This document shows positions 30,405 to 43,297 of a DNA stretch of 64,000 nt, one piece after another. The stretch is from assembly GCF_003315035.1 (NCBI RefSeq), contig NZ_QNRE01000007.1:186001-250000 (forward strand), in the 5' to 3' direction. Positions within the stretch are counted from its first letter, which is position 1. Every line of letters begins with the position of its first letter. Origin of the DNA: Nocardia puris (GTDB taxonomy: Bacteria > Actinomycetota > Actinomycetes > Mycobacteriales > Mycobacteriaceae). The notes beneath the pieces were generated by a model. The model worked only from the letters and a program-made list of their open reading frames with translations, did not search any database and was not told where the DNA came from. A program made the translations under genes and the position numbers.

Positions 30405-30427
30405 TTGTCGGTGGTCGGGCCTAGCAT
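30405..30427 (+). promoter_or_regulatory. PafBC/RecA-NDp-type DNA-damage promoter of uvrA
   Basis: TTGTCGGTG at 30405-30413, eight bases, then TAGCAT at 30422-30427: an exact match to TTGTC(A/G)GTG-N8-TANNNT. The predicted start of transcription is near 30434, giving a leader of about 49 bases before the uvrA GTG. Confidence 0.8.
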
Positions 30428-30482
30428 GGCCAGCGGGGGTGTATCTGCACGTTCGACACACGATCGAGAAGGGACTGACCAG

Positions 30483-33491
<3,009 letters not shown>

Positions 33492-33511
33492 GGTTCGCCG
33501 CGTCGACTGTG

Positions 33512-33551
33512 ACTGTGCCGCATCGGATCACCGGTGCGGCACAGTGCTTTT
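33512..33551 (+). terminator. uvrA terminator
   Basis: ACTGTGCCGCATCGG at 33512-33526 pairs with 33531-33545 around the loop ATCA (one G-T pair), followed by GCTTTTCG. It lies 20 bases after the uvrA stop and isolates the small peptide genes downstream. Confidence 0.85.
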
Positions 33552-33616
33552 CGTGGCGCGCGGTTGGGTGGCGGGGTGGTGCTGGACGGGGCGGCCGGAC
33601 CGGGTTGCCGAAAAGC

Positions 33617-33647
33617 TGGACAGAAGTGAAACAAGCGTGTGTAAGAT
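33617..33647 (+). promoter_or_regulatory. possible promoter of the micro-peptide genes
   Basis: TGGACA at 33617-33622 and TAAGAT at 33642-33647, 19 bases apart. The -10 box is good; the spacing is longer than ideal. Transcription would start near 33654 and give a leader of about 95 bases. Confidence 0.45.
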
Positions 33648-33749
33648 CGGCTCACCGTGTCGGGTTGCGTCCCGGACAGTTGCGGTAAGTGAACACGGCC
33701 CGGGTTGTCGTCATGCCCGAAAGCCGTTGGGAAGGAAAGGAACACCCCC

Positions 33750-33839
33750 ATGGAAGGCGTGGATATCGCCGCGCTGGTCGCGCAGATCTTGGCATTTCTG
33801 AGCGGCGGCTCGTCCCTCAACTACACCCCCGGCGCCTGA
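33750..33839 (+). CDS. 29-residue hydrophobic micro-peptide (first of a pair)
   Basis: Twenty-nine residues beginning MEGVDIAALVAQILAFLSGG and ending SLNYTPGA. GGAAAGG lies 8-14 bases upstream of the ATG. Residues 4-18 should form an amphipathic or membrane-seeking helix, followed by a Gly/Ser stretch and a Thr-Pro-Gly near the end. There is no Sec signal or cleavage site. The gene stands between two strong terminators with the second, similar peptide gene 25 bases on. I do not recognise it. Small signal-less porins of Corynebacterium (PorA/PorH) are an analogy in size and pairing only. Confidence 0.6.
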   Translation: MEGVDIAALVAQILAFLSGGSSLNYTPGA

Positions 33840-33864
33840 GCGCCCAGCGAAAGGAACCACCACC

Positions 33865-33960
33865 ATGGACACCGGCAGCTCCGGCCTGACCAGCCTTTTC
33901 CAGGCGCTGGCCCAAGCCATCGCCACCGGCTCATCGATCTCGGTCACCCCGGGACTCTGA
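33865..33960 (+). CDS. 31-residue micro-peptide (second of a pair)
   Basis: Thirty-one residues beginning MDTGSSGLTSLFQALAQAIA and ending SISVTPGL, with AAAGGAA nine to fifteen bases upstream of the ATG. A central helix (LTSLFQALAQAIA) is flanked by Ser/Gly-rich segments. Like its neighbour, it opens with Met-acidic residue, has one short apolar helix, a G-S-S motif and a Thr-Pro-Gly end. The shared plan and matching ribosome sites suggest paralogues made together. Function unknown; a terminator follows directly. Confidence 0.6.
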   Translation: MDTGSSGLTSLFQALAQAIATGSSISVTPGL

Positions 33961-33977
33961 GCGGGTCACCGACCCGG

Positions 33978-34015
33978 GGGCGGGGTGCGGCCGAACGGCC
34001 CACCCCGCCCTTGTC
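33978..34015 (+). terminator. terminator after the micro-peptide genes
   Basis: GGGCGGGGTG at 33978-33987 pairs with CACCCCGCCC at 34001-34010, with an inner GGCC/GGCC stem, followed by TTGTC. It also separates the pair from the convergent hydrolase gene. Confidence 0.75.
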
Positions 34016-34021
34016 GTCGGC

Positions 34022-34729
34022 TCACTCCACCGTGGCGGCGTCGATGAGGTCGGCCAGCTTCTTCGCCTCCGACCACATCGGCCAGTGGCCGGTGGGGAGG
34101 TCGAGGAGGGTGACGTCGGCGAGGCGGTCGATCTCCTCGAAGGCAGGCGCTTCGCCGCTCGCGCTGAGCTGGCGGACCAACTCGGCCGTGATGCTGGTGC
34201 ACACGACGGTCGTCGGCACCCGGAGGCGGGCGGGTGAATCACTCAGGCGCAGTGGGGCTCCCGCGATGCTCGCCGGCTCCGACACGGCCCGCTCGCGGAA
34301 CCGCGCCAGCGCGGCCTCGTCCAAGCCGTCGAGGCTGGTGCCCTCGGACTCGAACAGCTCCCAGTCCGGCAGCGGGTATTCCGTGGCGTCGCCGAGGTCG
34401 CCCTTGATGACGAACCCGTCACGCACCGGCGCGGCGTCCACGTACACCGCGCGGCGGAACCGGTCCGGCGCGTAGTCGGTGGCGAGGTAGGCGGCGGATG
34501 CTCCACCCGAATGCGCCACCACCACAACGTCTTCCGCGTCGCCGGCGGCGTCCAGGATCGCGCGGGCCTGCTGCTCGAAGGTCGCCGTGAAGCGATCGGG
34601 GTCGGCCGGGTCCCGGCCGGGCGGGGTCAGCGCGACCACGTCGTGCCCGCGCCCGCGCAGGTCGGCCGCGACCTCGTCCCACGCCCACGCGCCGAGCCAG
34701 AATCCGGGTACCAGAACGATCCGCGCCAT
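34022..34729 (-). CDS. alpha/beta hydrolase, esterase-like
   Basis: A 235-residue alpha/beta hydrolase. It opens with the oxyanion-hole segment VLVPGFWLGAWAW; the nucleophile elbow is VVVAHSGGASAAYLA (Ser at about residue 74); the catalytic histidine is probably in DLPTGHWPMWSEAKKL near the end. An acidic residue after strand six would complete the triad. It resembles small EstC/methyl-ester-type esterases; the substrate is unknown. It is convergent with the micro-peptide genes. Confidence 0.85.
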   Translation of the reverse strand: MARIVLVPGFWLGAWAWDEVAADLRGRGHDVVALTPPGRDPADPDRFTATFEQQARAILDAAGDAEDVVVVAHSGGASAAYLATDYAPDRFRRAVYVDAAPVRDGFVIKGDLGDATEYPLPDWELFESEGTSLDGLDEAALARFRERAVSEPASIAGAPLRLSDSPARLRVPTTVVCTSITAELVRQLSASGEAPAFEEIDRLADVTLLDLPTGHWPMWSEAKKLADLIDAATVE

Positions 34730-35146
34730 CCCTACAGCATGCCGGAGGATCTACCGCCCGGGCGACCGAGGACACGGCCCTCGAGGTGACGGGCTCAGTT
34801 CCCGCCGTCGTCGCGAGCCGAGTGTGGGCCGACGGACCGAAGGGGCGGCCGCAGCGGGCCGCCCGCACAGTGCGGTCGCGGACACCTCCGGCGCGCAGAC
34901 GCTCCGCCGCTGCCCTCGCCGCTCGAATGCGCATCCGCCGTGGGTCTCGGCGGCGCGATCCTGGGCCGACCGTCAGCGCGGTGCCGTCGTCTCGGACGGC
35001 GCGGTGCGCCAGGGGATTCGGGGCTGTCCCGACCTCGAGCCGGTCTCACCGAGCCGGCATCCCTTGGGGTGCCGCCGACCACAACGTCCGAAGTCGCAGT
35101 GGCCGCGGTGTCGGCCCACCAGATCGCGGAATGGCCCGACAGTCCC
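34730..35146. other. stretch without a recognisable gene
   Basis: About 420 bases between the hydrolase start and the DUF1844 end. Several overlapping Arg-rich reading frames exist on both strands, none with a domain, ribosome site or sensible start. I see no repeat or strong hairpin. The left end must hold the hydrolase promoter. Confidence 0.45.
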
Positions 35147-35488
35147 TCAGTACACCGGCCCGGTGTACTTCTCACCCGGTCCCTGCCCCGGCGCGTCCGG
35201 ATGCGCCGACGCCTCCCGGAACGCGCGCTGCAACGACTGCAACCCTTCCCGGATCGGACCGGCGTGCGGCCCCAGGTACTCCACGGACGCGGTGACCAGC
35301 CCGGCGAGCGCGGTGATGACGCGGCGCGCCTCGTCCAGGTCGCGGTAGGGGCTGTTGTCGGGATCGGCGTCGCCGAGCCCCAGCTTCTCCGCCGCGGAAC
35401 TCATCAGCATCACGGCCGCGCGGCTGATCACCTCGACGGAGGGGATGTCGGCCAGTTCGCGCACGGAGGTGTCGGGCTCGTCAGTCAT
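35147..35488 (-). CDS. DUF1844-family protein
   Basis: A 113-residue protein of the DUF1844 family, recognised from IPSVEVISRAAVMLMSSAAEKLGL and DLDEARRVITALAGLVTA. The family is typically found beside infC in actinobacteria, as here, but has no known function. The C-terminal 25 residues are Pro/Gly-rich and likely flexible. It begins four bases after the DinB-like gene ends, so the two form an operon reading away from infC. Confidence 0.85.
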   Translation of the reverse strand: MTDEPDTSVRELADIPSVEVISRAAVMLMSSAAEKLGLGDADPDNSPYRDLDEARRVITALAGLVTASVEYLGPHAGPIREGLQSLQRAFREASAHPDAPGQGPGEKYTGPVY

Positions 35489-35492
35489 GCCC

Positions 35493-36011
35493 TCAGGCTA
35501 GCGAGGCCGTTCGCAGCAGCCGGAGCTGCCCGATCTCGGCGACGTTCTTCATCAGTTCGGCGTTCACCCATCCGGCGAGGTGGGTGCCGGTGAGCCCGGC
35601 GTCGGCCGGCCACGGGTAGGCGGACGGCCGGTCCGGATCCGCCTCCGCCAGCGCGGCGACCCACGCGTCGCGCAACGCGTCGAGCCGGGCGACAGCCGCC
35701 GCGCCGCTCCCGGCCCAGTACACGTCTTCCCGCTCGGGTGGCGTCTCGCCGCGCAGGTGCGCGAGCGCCGTGCTCCACCACCAGTCGATGTGCCAGGTGA
35801 GCCAGGCGATCGTGGGCACGGGGATCGGGTCGGGCTCCACCTCGGCCCAATCCGGCCGCCAGCGGCCGTCCGCGCCACGGTGTACCGTCCAGACGAGACC
35901 GGCCGGTTCCCACAGGACGTCGTCCTCGGTCAATACGTCGAGGTGATAGCGCGCCAGCGCCCAGGTCAGCTCGAATTGCCAGGTCAACAGGTCGCGCGGG
36001 GGAGTGGGCAC
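35493..36011 (-). CDS. DinB-like protein
   Basis: A 172-residue protein of the DinB/YfiT-like four-helix family, beginning VPTPPRDLLTWQFELTWALARYH from a GTG at 36011 (in-frame residues further upstream are not family-like). Metal-binding histidine candidates are in LTWHIDWWWSTAL and THLAGWVNAELMKN. Members include thiol-dependent transferases and damage- or stress-linked proteins; the substrate is unknown. It shares a 390-base divergent region with infC. Confidence 0.78.
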   Translation of the reverse strand: MPTPPRDLLTWQFELTWALARYHLDVLTEDDVLWEPAGLVWTVHRGADGRWRPDWAEVEPDPIPVPTIAWLTWHIDWWWSTALAHLRGETPPEREDVYWAGSGAAAVARLDALRDAWVAALAEADPDRPSAYPWPADAGLTGTHLAGWVNAELMKNVAEIGQLRLLRTASLA

Positions 36012-36086
36012 CGGGCGATCCTGGCACCGCAGCCGACCGTGGGCAACGGGATTTCGACCCGATTCGGCTATAGCGGTCGGCAATGC

Positions 36087-36092
36087 TAAACT
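36087..36092 (+). promoter_or_regulatory. probable -10 box of the infC operon
   Basis: TAAACT at 36087-36092 with TTCGGC about 18 bases upstream. Transcription from here gives a leader of about 300 bases, long enough for the hairpin at 36303-36343. Confidence 0.5.
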
Positions 36093-36302
36093 TTTCGCCG
36101 ACGACCGCCCCGGGGCGTCTGATGGAACTTGACATCGAACGACCACGGGGCCGATAAGTGGAGCCCGACTCCCACCGTTACCCGGCGAGCGATCGCACAG
36201 GGACAACGGTCCGGTCATCCGCCCTCCGGGGCCGGATTTCGCCCGCGGGACGCATCTCGCGCGGGCGAACCGATGCGGCGCATCGGTGATCGGTCGACTC
36301 GG

Positions 36303-36343
36303 GCCCCGTCACGGCGAAATACCGTGGCGGGGCTTCTGTGTTG
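36303..36343 (+). terminator. attenuator-like hairpin in the infC leader
   Basis: GCCCCGTCACGG at 36303-36314 pairs with CCGTGGCGGGGC at 36322-36333 (one wobble pair), followed by TTCTGTGTTG. It lies about 60 bases before the infC start and looks like an intrinsic terminator in the leader, so expression may be set by attenuation. The region 36012-36302 otherwise holds only the divergent promoters. Confidence 0.6.
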
Positions 36344-36405
36344 AACAAGGGGTTGCAGTTATTGCGGGGGTCGTCACGACGACACCGCTTGACCTAGGAG
36401 GCCCC

Positions 36406-37014
<609 letters not shown>

Positions 37015-37088
37015 GTCGCGCTCGCGTAGCCATGACGAAGACACCGGCCGCCGATCCCGGCGGCCGGTACGACAGAACTGAGGAATCC

Positions 37089-37283
37089 ATGCCGAAGCAG
37101 AAGAGCCACAGCGGCGCCTCGAAGCGTTTCAAGGTTTCGGGCCGGGGCAAGCTGCTGCGTCAGCAGGCGAACCGTCGCCACCTGTTCGAGCACAAGCCCT
37201 CCCGCCGGACGCGCCGCCTGGACGGCACGGAGGTCGTCGCGGCCGCCGACGTCCGCCGCGTGAAGAAGCTGCTCGGCATCTGA
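37089..37283 (+). CDS. rpmI: 50S ribosomal protein L35
   Basis: A 64-residue L35, the usual length, beginning [18 protein letters not shown] and ending [11 protein letters not shown]. It is strongly basic as expected for an rRNA-binding protein. GAGGAA lies upstream of the ATG. It follows infC by 74 bases and precedes rplT by 83, the standard order. Confidence 0.97.
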   Translation: MPKQKSHSGASKRFKVSGRGKLLRQQANRRHLFEHKPSRRTRRLDGTEVVAAADVRRVKKLLGI

Positions 37284-37366
37284 CGGCGCCGCGACCGGAT
37301 CTCCGGTCCGCCTCCCCGACCCACCCGGGCGCCGCACGCGCCCCCTATTCGATCAAGGACTGACCA

Positions 37367-37747
37367 GTGGCACGCGTCAAAAGGGCCGTCAACGCTCAGA
37401 AGAAGCGCCGTTCCATCCTCGAGGCCTCCAAGGGCTACCGGGGCCAGCGCTCGCGCCTGTACCGCAAGGCCAAGGAACAGCAGCTGCACTCGCTCACCTA
37501 CGCCTACCGGGACCGCCGGGCGCGCAAGGGTGACTTCCGCAAGCTGTGGATCGCCCGCATCAACGCCGCGGCGCGCCTCAACGACATCACCTACAACCGC
37601 TTCATCCAGGGCCTGAAGGCCGCGGGTGTCGAGGTGGACCGCAAGATTCTGGCCGAGCTGGCCGTCTCCGACGCCGAGGCCTTCGCCGGCCTGGTAGCCG
37701 TGGCCAAGGCCGCGCTGCCCGCCGACGTCAACGCGCCCGCCGCCTGA
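37367..37747 (+). CDS. rplT: 50S ribosomal protein L20
   Basis: A 126-residue L20, an early 23S rRNA assembly protein. It begins [19 protein letters not shown] from a GTG at 37367 with AAGGA nearby upstream. [20 protein letters not shown] and [13 protein letters not shown] are family blocks. In other bacteria L20 represses its own operon by binding a leader or internal site. The stop lies two bases before the TTG of tsnR. Confidence 0.97.
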   Translation: MARVKRAVNAQKKRRSILEASKGYRGQRSRLYRKAKEQQLHSLTYAYRDRRARKGDFRKLWIARINAAARLNDITYNRFIQGLKAAGVEVDRKILAELAVSDAEAFAGLVAVAKAALPADVNAPAA

Positions 37748-37749
37748 GC

Positions 37750-38577
37750 TTGACCACGAGGCATCTCCCGGAACGACCCGCGGACGCGCTCTCCGAGCGC
37801 AATCCGCGGGTCGTTTCGGCTGTCAAGCTGCATCGCGCCGCGCAGCGCCGCAAGACCGGACAGTTCCTGGCCGAGGGCGCGAACGCCGTCACCGCCGCGC
37901 TGGAGACCGGGCGGGTGCGCGAGCTGTTCTACTCCGCGGCCGCCGCCGCGCGCGAGCACGAATTGGTCGCGGGCGCGGCGGCGTCGGGCGTGCGCACCAC
38001 GCTGGTGAGCGACCGCGCCGCCGAGCATCTCGGCGAGACCGTCACCGCGCCGGGCCTGATCGCGGTCTGCGACGTGGTCGACGTGCCGCTCGCCGACATC
38101 CTGGGCACCGGTCCGCGCATGCTCGCGGTGCCCGTCGAGATCGCCGAACCCGGCAACGCGGGCACCCTCATCCGGGTCGCCGACGCGGTCGGCGCCGACG
38201 GCGTGCTGCTCGCGGGCGACACCGTCGACCCGCACAACGGCAAATGCGTCCGCGCCAGCGCGGGCAGCCTGTTCCACGTCCCGATCGCCCGCGAGCGCGA
38301 CGTCACCGCCGCCCTCGACGCGCTCGCCGCGGCCGGGGTCACCCTGCTGGCCACCACCGCCACCGGCGAACTGGATCTCGACGACGCCGACGAGGTGTTC
38401 GCGGGCCCCGTGGCCTGGCTGTTCGGCAACGAGGCGCACGGGCTGGACCCGGCCGTCGCCGCCCGCGCCGACCACCGCGTCCGCATCCCCATCCACGGCC
38501 GCGCCGAGAGCCTCAACCTGGCCGCGGCGGCCGCGATCTGCCTGTACGCGGGGGCCAGGGTCCGGCACGCGGGGTAA
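37750..38577 (+). CDS. tsnR: SpoU-family RNA methyltransferase (TsnR-like)
   Basis: A 275-residue SPOUT-class 2'-O-ribose methyltransferase acting on rRNA or tRNA with SAM. The N-terminal L30e-like substrate-binding domain begins near NPRVVSAVKLHRAAQRRK; the knotted catalytic domain has EIAEPGNAGTLIRVADAVGAD, WLFGNEAHGLD and IPIHGRAESLNLAAAAAI. The only plausible start upstream of the conserved region is a TTG at 37750, two bases after rplT, implying coupling. The perfect hairpin at 37772-37815 lies inside its first 23 codons. Thiostrepton resistance is not implied by the name. Confidence 0.9.
   Translation: MTTRHLPERPADALSERNPRVVSAVKLHRAAQRRKTGQFLAEGANAVTAALETGRVRELFYSAAAAAREHELVAGAAASGVRTTLVSDRAAEHLGETVTAPGLIAVCDVVDVPLADILGTGPRMLAVPVEIAEPGNAGTLIRVADAVGADGVLLAGDTVDPHNGKCVRASAGSLFHVPIARERDVTAALDALAAAGVTLLATTATGELDLDDADEVFAGPVAWLFGNEAHGLDPAVAARADHRVRIPIHGRAESLNLAAAAAICLYAGARVRHAG
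37772..37815 (+). terminator. strong hairpin at the rplT-tsnR junction
   Basis: AACGACCCGCGGA at 37772-37784 pairs perfectly with 37803-37815; inside, GCGCT/AGCGC form a second stem on a five-base loop. TCGG follows, with only TT at the base, so it is a weak intrinsic terminator or a translational/processing element rather than a textbook one. It overlaps the start of tsnR. Confidence 0.6.
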
Positions 38578-38642
38578 TCCGCGTGAAACGGGCGAAGGCG
38601 ATCCCATAGGATTCCACCAGCAGCAATGTGGGTAGGCCATGA

Positions 38643-39749
<1,107 letters not shown>

Positions 39750-39782
39750 CCTCACCCTTCGATCGAGAGAGCGAAACGTCAA

Positions 39783-42299
39783 GTGCGAGTAGCGCAGTCC
39801 TGGCTGACCGAGATCATCCGGCGGACCACGCCCGAGTGGTCGGTGACGCCGGAGGAGCTGGACGCCGGTTTCGTCCGCGTCGGCCTCGAGGTCGAGGAGG
39901 TCGACCGGCTGGAGCGGGTGACCGTCGCCCCCGGGGCGGAGGTGGACAAGCCGCTGGTCGTCGGCCGCGTCCTCGAGATCACCGAACTCACCGAGTTCAA
40001 GAAGCCGATCCGCTTCTGCAAGGTCGACGTCGGCAACCCCGACCCGCAGGAGATCGTCTGCGGCGCCACGAATTTCGCCGTCGGCGATCTGGTCGTCGTG
40101 GTGCTGCCCGGCGGTGTGCTGCCGGGCGGGTTCGCGATCTCCTCGCGCAAGACCTACGGGCACGTGTCGCACGGCATGATCTGCTCGGTGGCCGAACTCG
40201 GCATCGGCAAGGACCACTCCGGCATCCTGGTGCTGGAGCCGGGCACCGCCGAACCGGGCACCGACGCCAACGAGGTGCTCGGTCTCGATGACACGATCAT
40301 CGAGCTGAACATCACGCCCGACCGCGGCTACTGCTTCTCGGTGCGCGGCCTCGCGCGCGAGCTGGCCTGCGGTTTCGATCTCGAGTACGCCGATCCGGCG
40401 GTGCGCTCGCTGCCCGACGACGAGCCCGACGCCTGGCCGGTGAAGGTGGAGCCGTCCTCGCTGTGCACCCGTTTCGGCGTGCGCCGCGTCACCGGCATCG
40501 ACCCGGACGCGGTGAGCCCGTGGTGGTTGCAGCGCAGGCTGCTGCTCGCGGGTGTGCGCCCGATCTCGCCCGCGGTCGACGTCACCAACTACGTCATGCT
40601 GGAGCTGGGCCAGCCGCTGCACGCCTTCGACGAGGCGAAGCTGACCGGCGGCCTGGTGGTGCGCACCGCCAACAAGGGCGAGACCCTGCGCACCCTGGAC
40701 GAGACCGAGCGGGTGCTCGACGCCGAGGATGTGGTGATCGCCGACGATTCCGGCGTGATCTCGCTGGCCGGCGTGATGGGCGGCGCCAGCACCGAGGTGG
40801 GTCCCGAGACCACCGACGTGGTGCTGGAGGCGGCCGTCTGGAATCCGCTGCTGGTCTACCGCACGGCGCGCAGGCACAAGCTGGTGTCGGAGGCCGGTAA
40901 GCGCTACGAGCGCGTGGTCGATCCCGAGATCAATATCGTCGCGCTGGACCGCGCCGCCACCCTGCTCGCCGAGATCGCCGGCGGCACCGTCGAACCAGTG
41001 CTCACCGACGTGCGCGTGCCGCTGCCGCCGACCGAACCGATCCGCATCGATATCGACCTGGCCGATCGCGTCGCGGGCGTGACCTACCCGACCGGCACCA
41101 GCGCGCGGCGGCTCGCCCAGATCGGGTGCACCGTCGAGGTGTCGGTGGACGAGGCGACCGGGCACGGCCAGCTCGTGGTCACCCCGCCGAGCTGGCGGCC
41201 GGACCTCACGCAGCCCGCCGACCTGGTGGAGGAGGTGCTGCGGCTGGAGGGCCTGGAGCAGATCCCGTCGGTCGTGCCGACCGCCCCGGCCGGGCGCGGG
41301 CTCACCGCCACCCAGCGGCGCCGTCGCGCGGTGAGCCGCGCGCTGGCCTTCGCCGGCGGCGTGGAAGTGCCGCCGCCGGTGTTCCTGCCCGCCGGCGTAT
41401 TCGATGTGTGGGGTCTGGACGCCGACGATCCGCGACGCGTCACCACCCGCGTGCTCAACCCGCTGGACGTGGAACGCGCCGAGCTGGCCACCACGCTGCT
41501 GCCCGGTCTGCTGGAAGTGGCCGCCCGCAACATCTCTCGCGGCGCGCGCGACCTCACCCTGTACGGCATCGCGCAGGTGGTGCTGCCCGGCCCCGGCACC
41601 AGGGCGGTCGAGGCGCTGCCGGTGGATCGCCGTCCCACCGACGAGCAGATCGCCGAGCTCCTCGACTCGCTGCCCGCGCAGCCGGTGCACATCGGCGCGG
41701 TGCTGACCGGTCGCCGCGAGCCGCGCGGTCCGTGGGGTGGGGGCCGCCAGGCCGAGGCCGCCGACGCGTTCGCGCTCGCCGACGAGATCGCCGACGCCGC
41801 CGGCGTCACGATCGAGCGCCGTGCCGCCGCGTACCTGCCCTGGCATCCGGGCCGCTGCGCCGAACTGGTGGTGGAGGGCGAGGTCGTGGGTCACGCGGGC
41901 GAACTGCACCCGGCCGTGCTGGAGCGGGCGGGCCTGCCGCCGCGCACCTGCGCGCTGGAGCTGGACCTCGACGCACTGCCGCTGCGCGAATCCCGGCCGG
42001 TGCCGGTGGTGTCGCCGTTCCCCGCCGTCCTCCAGGACGTGTCGGTGAGCGTCGAGAAGGGCGTACCCGCCGCCGCCGTCGAGACCGCGCTGCGCTCGGG
42101 CGGCGGCGAGCTGCTCGAGGACGTCGCCCTGTTCGACGTGTACGAGGGCGCGCAGGCGGGGGAGGGGCGCAAGTCGCTCACCTACGCCCTGCGCTTCCGC
42201 GCGACCGACCGCACGCTCACCGAGGACGAGGCCAGCGCGGCGCGCGACGCGGCCGTCGCCTCGGCTGCCGACGCCGTCGGCGCGGTGCTGCGTAGCTGA
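39783..42299 (+). CDS. pheT: phenylalanyl-tRNA synthetase beta subunit
   Basis: An 838-residue PheT, the editing and tRNA-binding subunit. In order: N-terminal domain ([13 protein letters not shown]), EMAP/tRNA-binding-like domain ([19 protein letters not shown]), B3/B4 editing domain ([35 protein letters not shown]), B5 domain, catalytic-like core and a C-terminal ferredoxin-fold anticodon-binding domain ([37 protein letters not shown]). It starts at a GTG at 39783. In M. tuberculosis arginine-synthesis genes lie shortly after pheT; here a crotonase gene follows. Confidence 0.97.
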   Translation: MRVAQSWLTEIIRRTTPEWSVTPEELDAGFVRVGLEVEEVDRLERVTVAPGAEVDKPLVVGRVLEITELTEFKKPIRFCKVDVGNPDPQEIVCGATNFAVGDLVVVVLPGGVLPGGFAISSRKTYGHVSHGMICSVAELGIGKDHSGILVLEPGTAEPGTDANEVLGLDDTIIELNITPDRGYCFSVRGLARELACGFDLEYADPAVRSLPDDEPDAWPVKVEPSSLCTRFGVRRVTGIDPDAVSPWWLQRRLLLAGVRPISPAVDVTNYVMLELGQPLHAFDEAKLTGGLVVRTANKGETLRTLDETERVLDAEDVVIADDSGVISLAGVMGGASTEVGPETTDVVLEAAVWNPLLVYRTARRHKLVSEAGKRYERVVDPEINIVALDRAATLLAEIAGGTVEPVLTDVRVPLPPTEPIRIDIDLADRVAGVTYPTGTSARRLAQIGCTVEVSVDEATGHGQLVVTPPSWRPDLTQPADLVEEVLRLEGLEQIPSVVPTAPAGRGLTATQRRRRAVSRALAFAGGVEVPPPVFLPAGVFDVWGLDADDPRRVTTRVLNPLDVERAELATTLLPGLLEVAARNISRGARDLTLYGIAQVVLPGPGTRAVEALPVDRRPTDEQIAELLDSLPAQPVHIGAVLTGRREPRGPWGGGRQAEAADAFALADEIADAAGVTIERRAAAYLPWHPGRCAELVVEGEVVGHAGELHPAVLERAGLPPRTCALELDLDALPLRESRPVPVVSPFPAVLQDVSVSVEKGVPAAAVETALRSGGGELLEDVALFDVYEGAQAGEGRKSLTYALRFRATDRTLTEDEASAARDAAVASAADAVGAVLRS

Positions 42300-42441
42300 G
42301 AGTTCCTGCGCTCCAACGGGTCCGGGTGGCGATCGCGCCGCCCGGACTCGTTGCCGTCCGGCCCGGGCGCGGAGGATCCTGTTATCGTCGGCGAGACGAA
42401 CCCTCGCGCCCACGGCGGTCGCGATCCAGGCAGGAGCGGAT

Positions 42442-43239
42442 ATGTCGGACACTCTGGTGCTCGTCGAGCGGGACGGGCCCGTGACGACCATCGGCATCAA
42501 CCGGCCCGAGGTGCGCAACGCGGTGAACCGGGCCACCGCCGAGGCGCTGGCCGACGCGTTCCGCGCCTTCGACGCCGACGACACCGCCTCGGTGGCCGTC
42601 CTCTACGGCGTCGGCGGCACGTTCTGCGCCGGCGCCGACCTCAAGGCCGTCGCGTCGGGTGAGCCGAACCGCCTGGACCCCGAGGGCGACGCGCCCATGG
42701 GCGTCTCCCGGATGCGGCTGTCCAAACCGGTGATCGCGGCGATCGCAGGCCACGCCGTCGCGGGCGGGCTCGAACTCGCGCTGTGGGCCGATCTGCGGGT
42801 GGCCGAGGACGACGCCGTGCTCGGGGTCTTCTGCCGCCGCTGGGGCGTGCCCCTCATCGACGGCGGCACCGTGCGCCTGCCCCGGCTCATCGGCGCGAGC
42901 CACGCCATGGACCTCGTGCTCACCGGCCGCGCGGTGCCCGCCGACGAGGCGCTGCGCATCGGGCTCGTCAACCGGACCGTCCCCACCGGCGAAAGTCTCA
43001 GCGCCGCGCGGCAACTCGCGCACGAACTGGCCGCCTTCCCGCAGACCTGTCTGCGCCACGACCGGCTGTCGCTGCTCGAACAGGAAGGGCTCGGCGAAGG
43101 GGACGCGCTGGCCAACGAGTTCCAGCACGGCCTTTCGTCGATCGCGGCCGATACCCTCACGGGCGCAACCCGTTTCGCGGAAGGCGCGGGGCGGCACGGT
43201 TCGTTCACGGAACACTCGATCATCGAACCACGCGGCTGA
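42442..43239 (+). CDS. crotonase/enoyl-CoA hydratase family protein
   Basis: A 265-residue crotonase-fold enzyme. The oxyanion-hole segments are FCAGADLKAVASG and HAVAGGLELALWADLRV; a glutamate is kept in GGLELAL, while the second catalytic acid position reads as aspartate in PLIDGGTVRLPRL. That change is frequent in actinobacterial paralogues and makes the exact reaction (hydration, isomerisation or other CoA-thioester chemistry) uncertain. CAGGAG precedes the ATG. A hydrolase gene follows by 58 bases, perhaps in the same operon. Confidence 0.88.
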   Translation: MSDTLVLVERDGPVTTIGINRPEVRNAVNRATAEALADAFRAFDADDTASVAVLYGVGGTFCAGADLKAVASGEPNRLDPEGDAPMGVSRMRLSKPVIAAIAGHAVAGGLELALWADLRVAEDDAVLGVFCRRWGVPLIDGGTVRLPRLIGASHAMDLVLTGRAVPADEALRIGLVNRTVPTGESLSAARQLAHELAAFPQTCLRHDRLSLLEQEGLGEGDALANEFQHGLSSIAADTLTGATRFAEGAGRHGSFTEHSIIEPRG

Positions 43240-43297
43240 GCGCGCCGACAGGGGAGCGGCCACCGACAGACCTCTCACACCGGGGTAAGAAGGGACT

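Noticed and set aside
30445-30470. LexA SOS box before uvrA
   Set aside because: Only one half-site (GTTCGA) is present; the partner half TCGAAC at the right spacing is missing.
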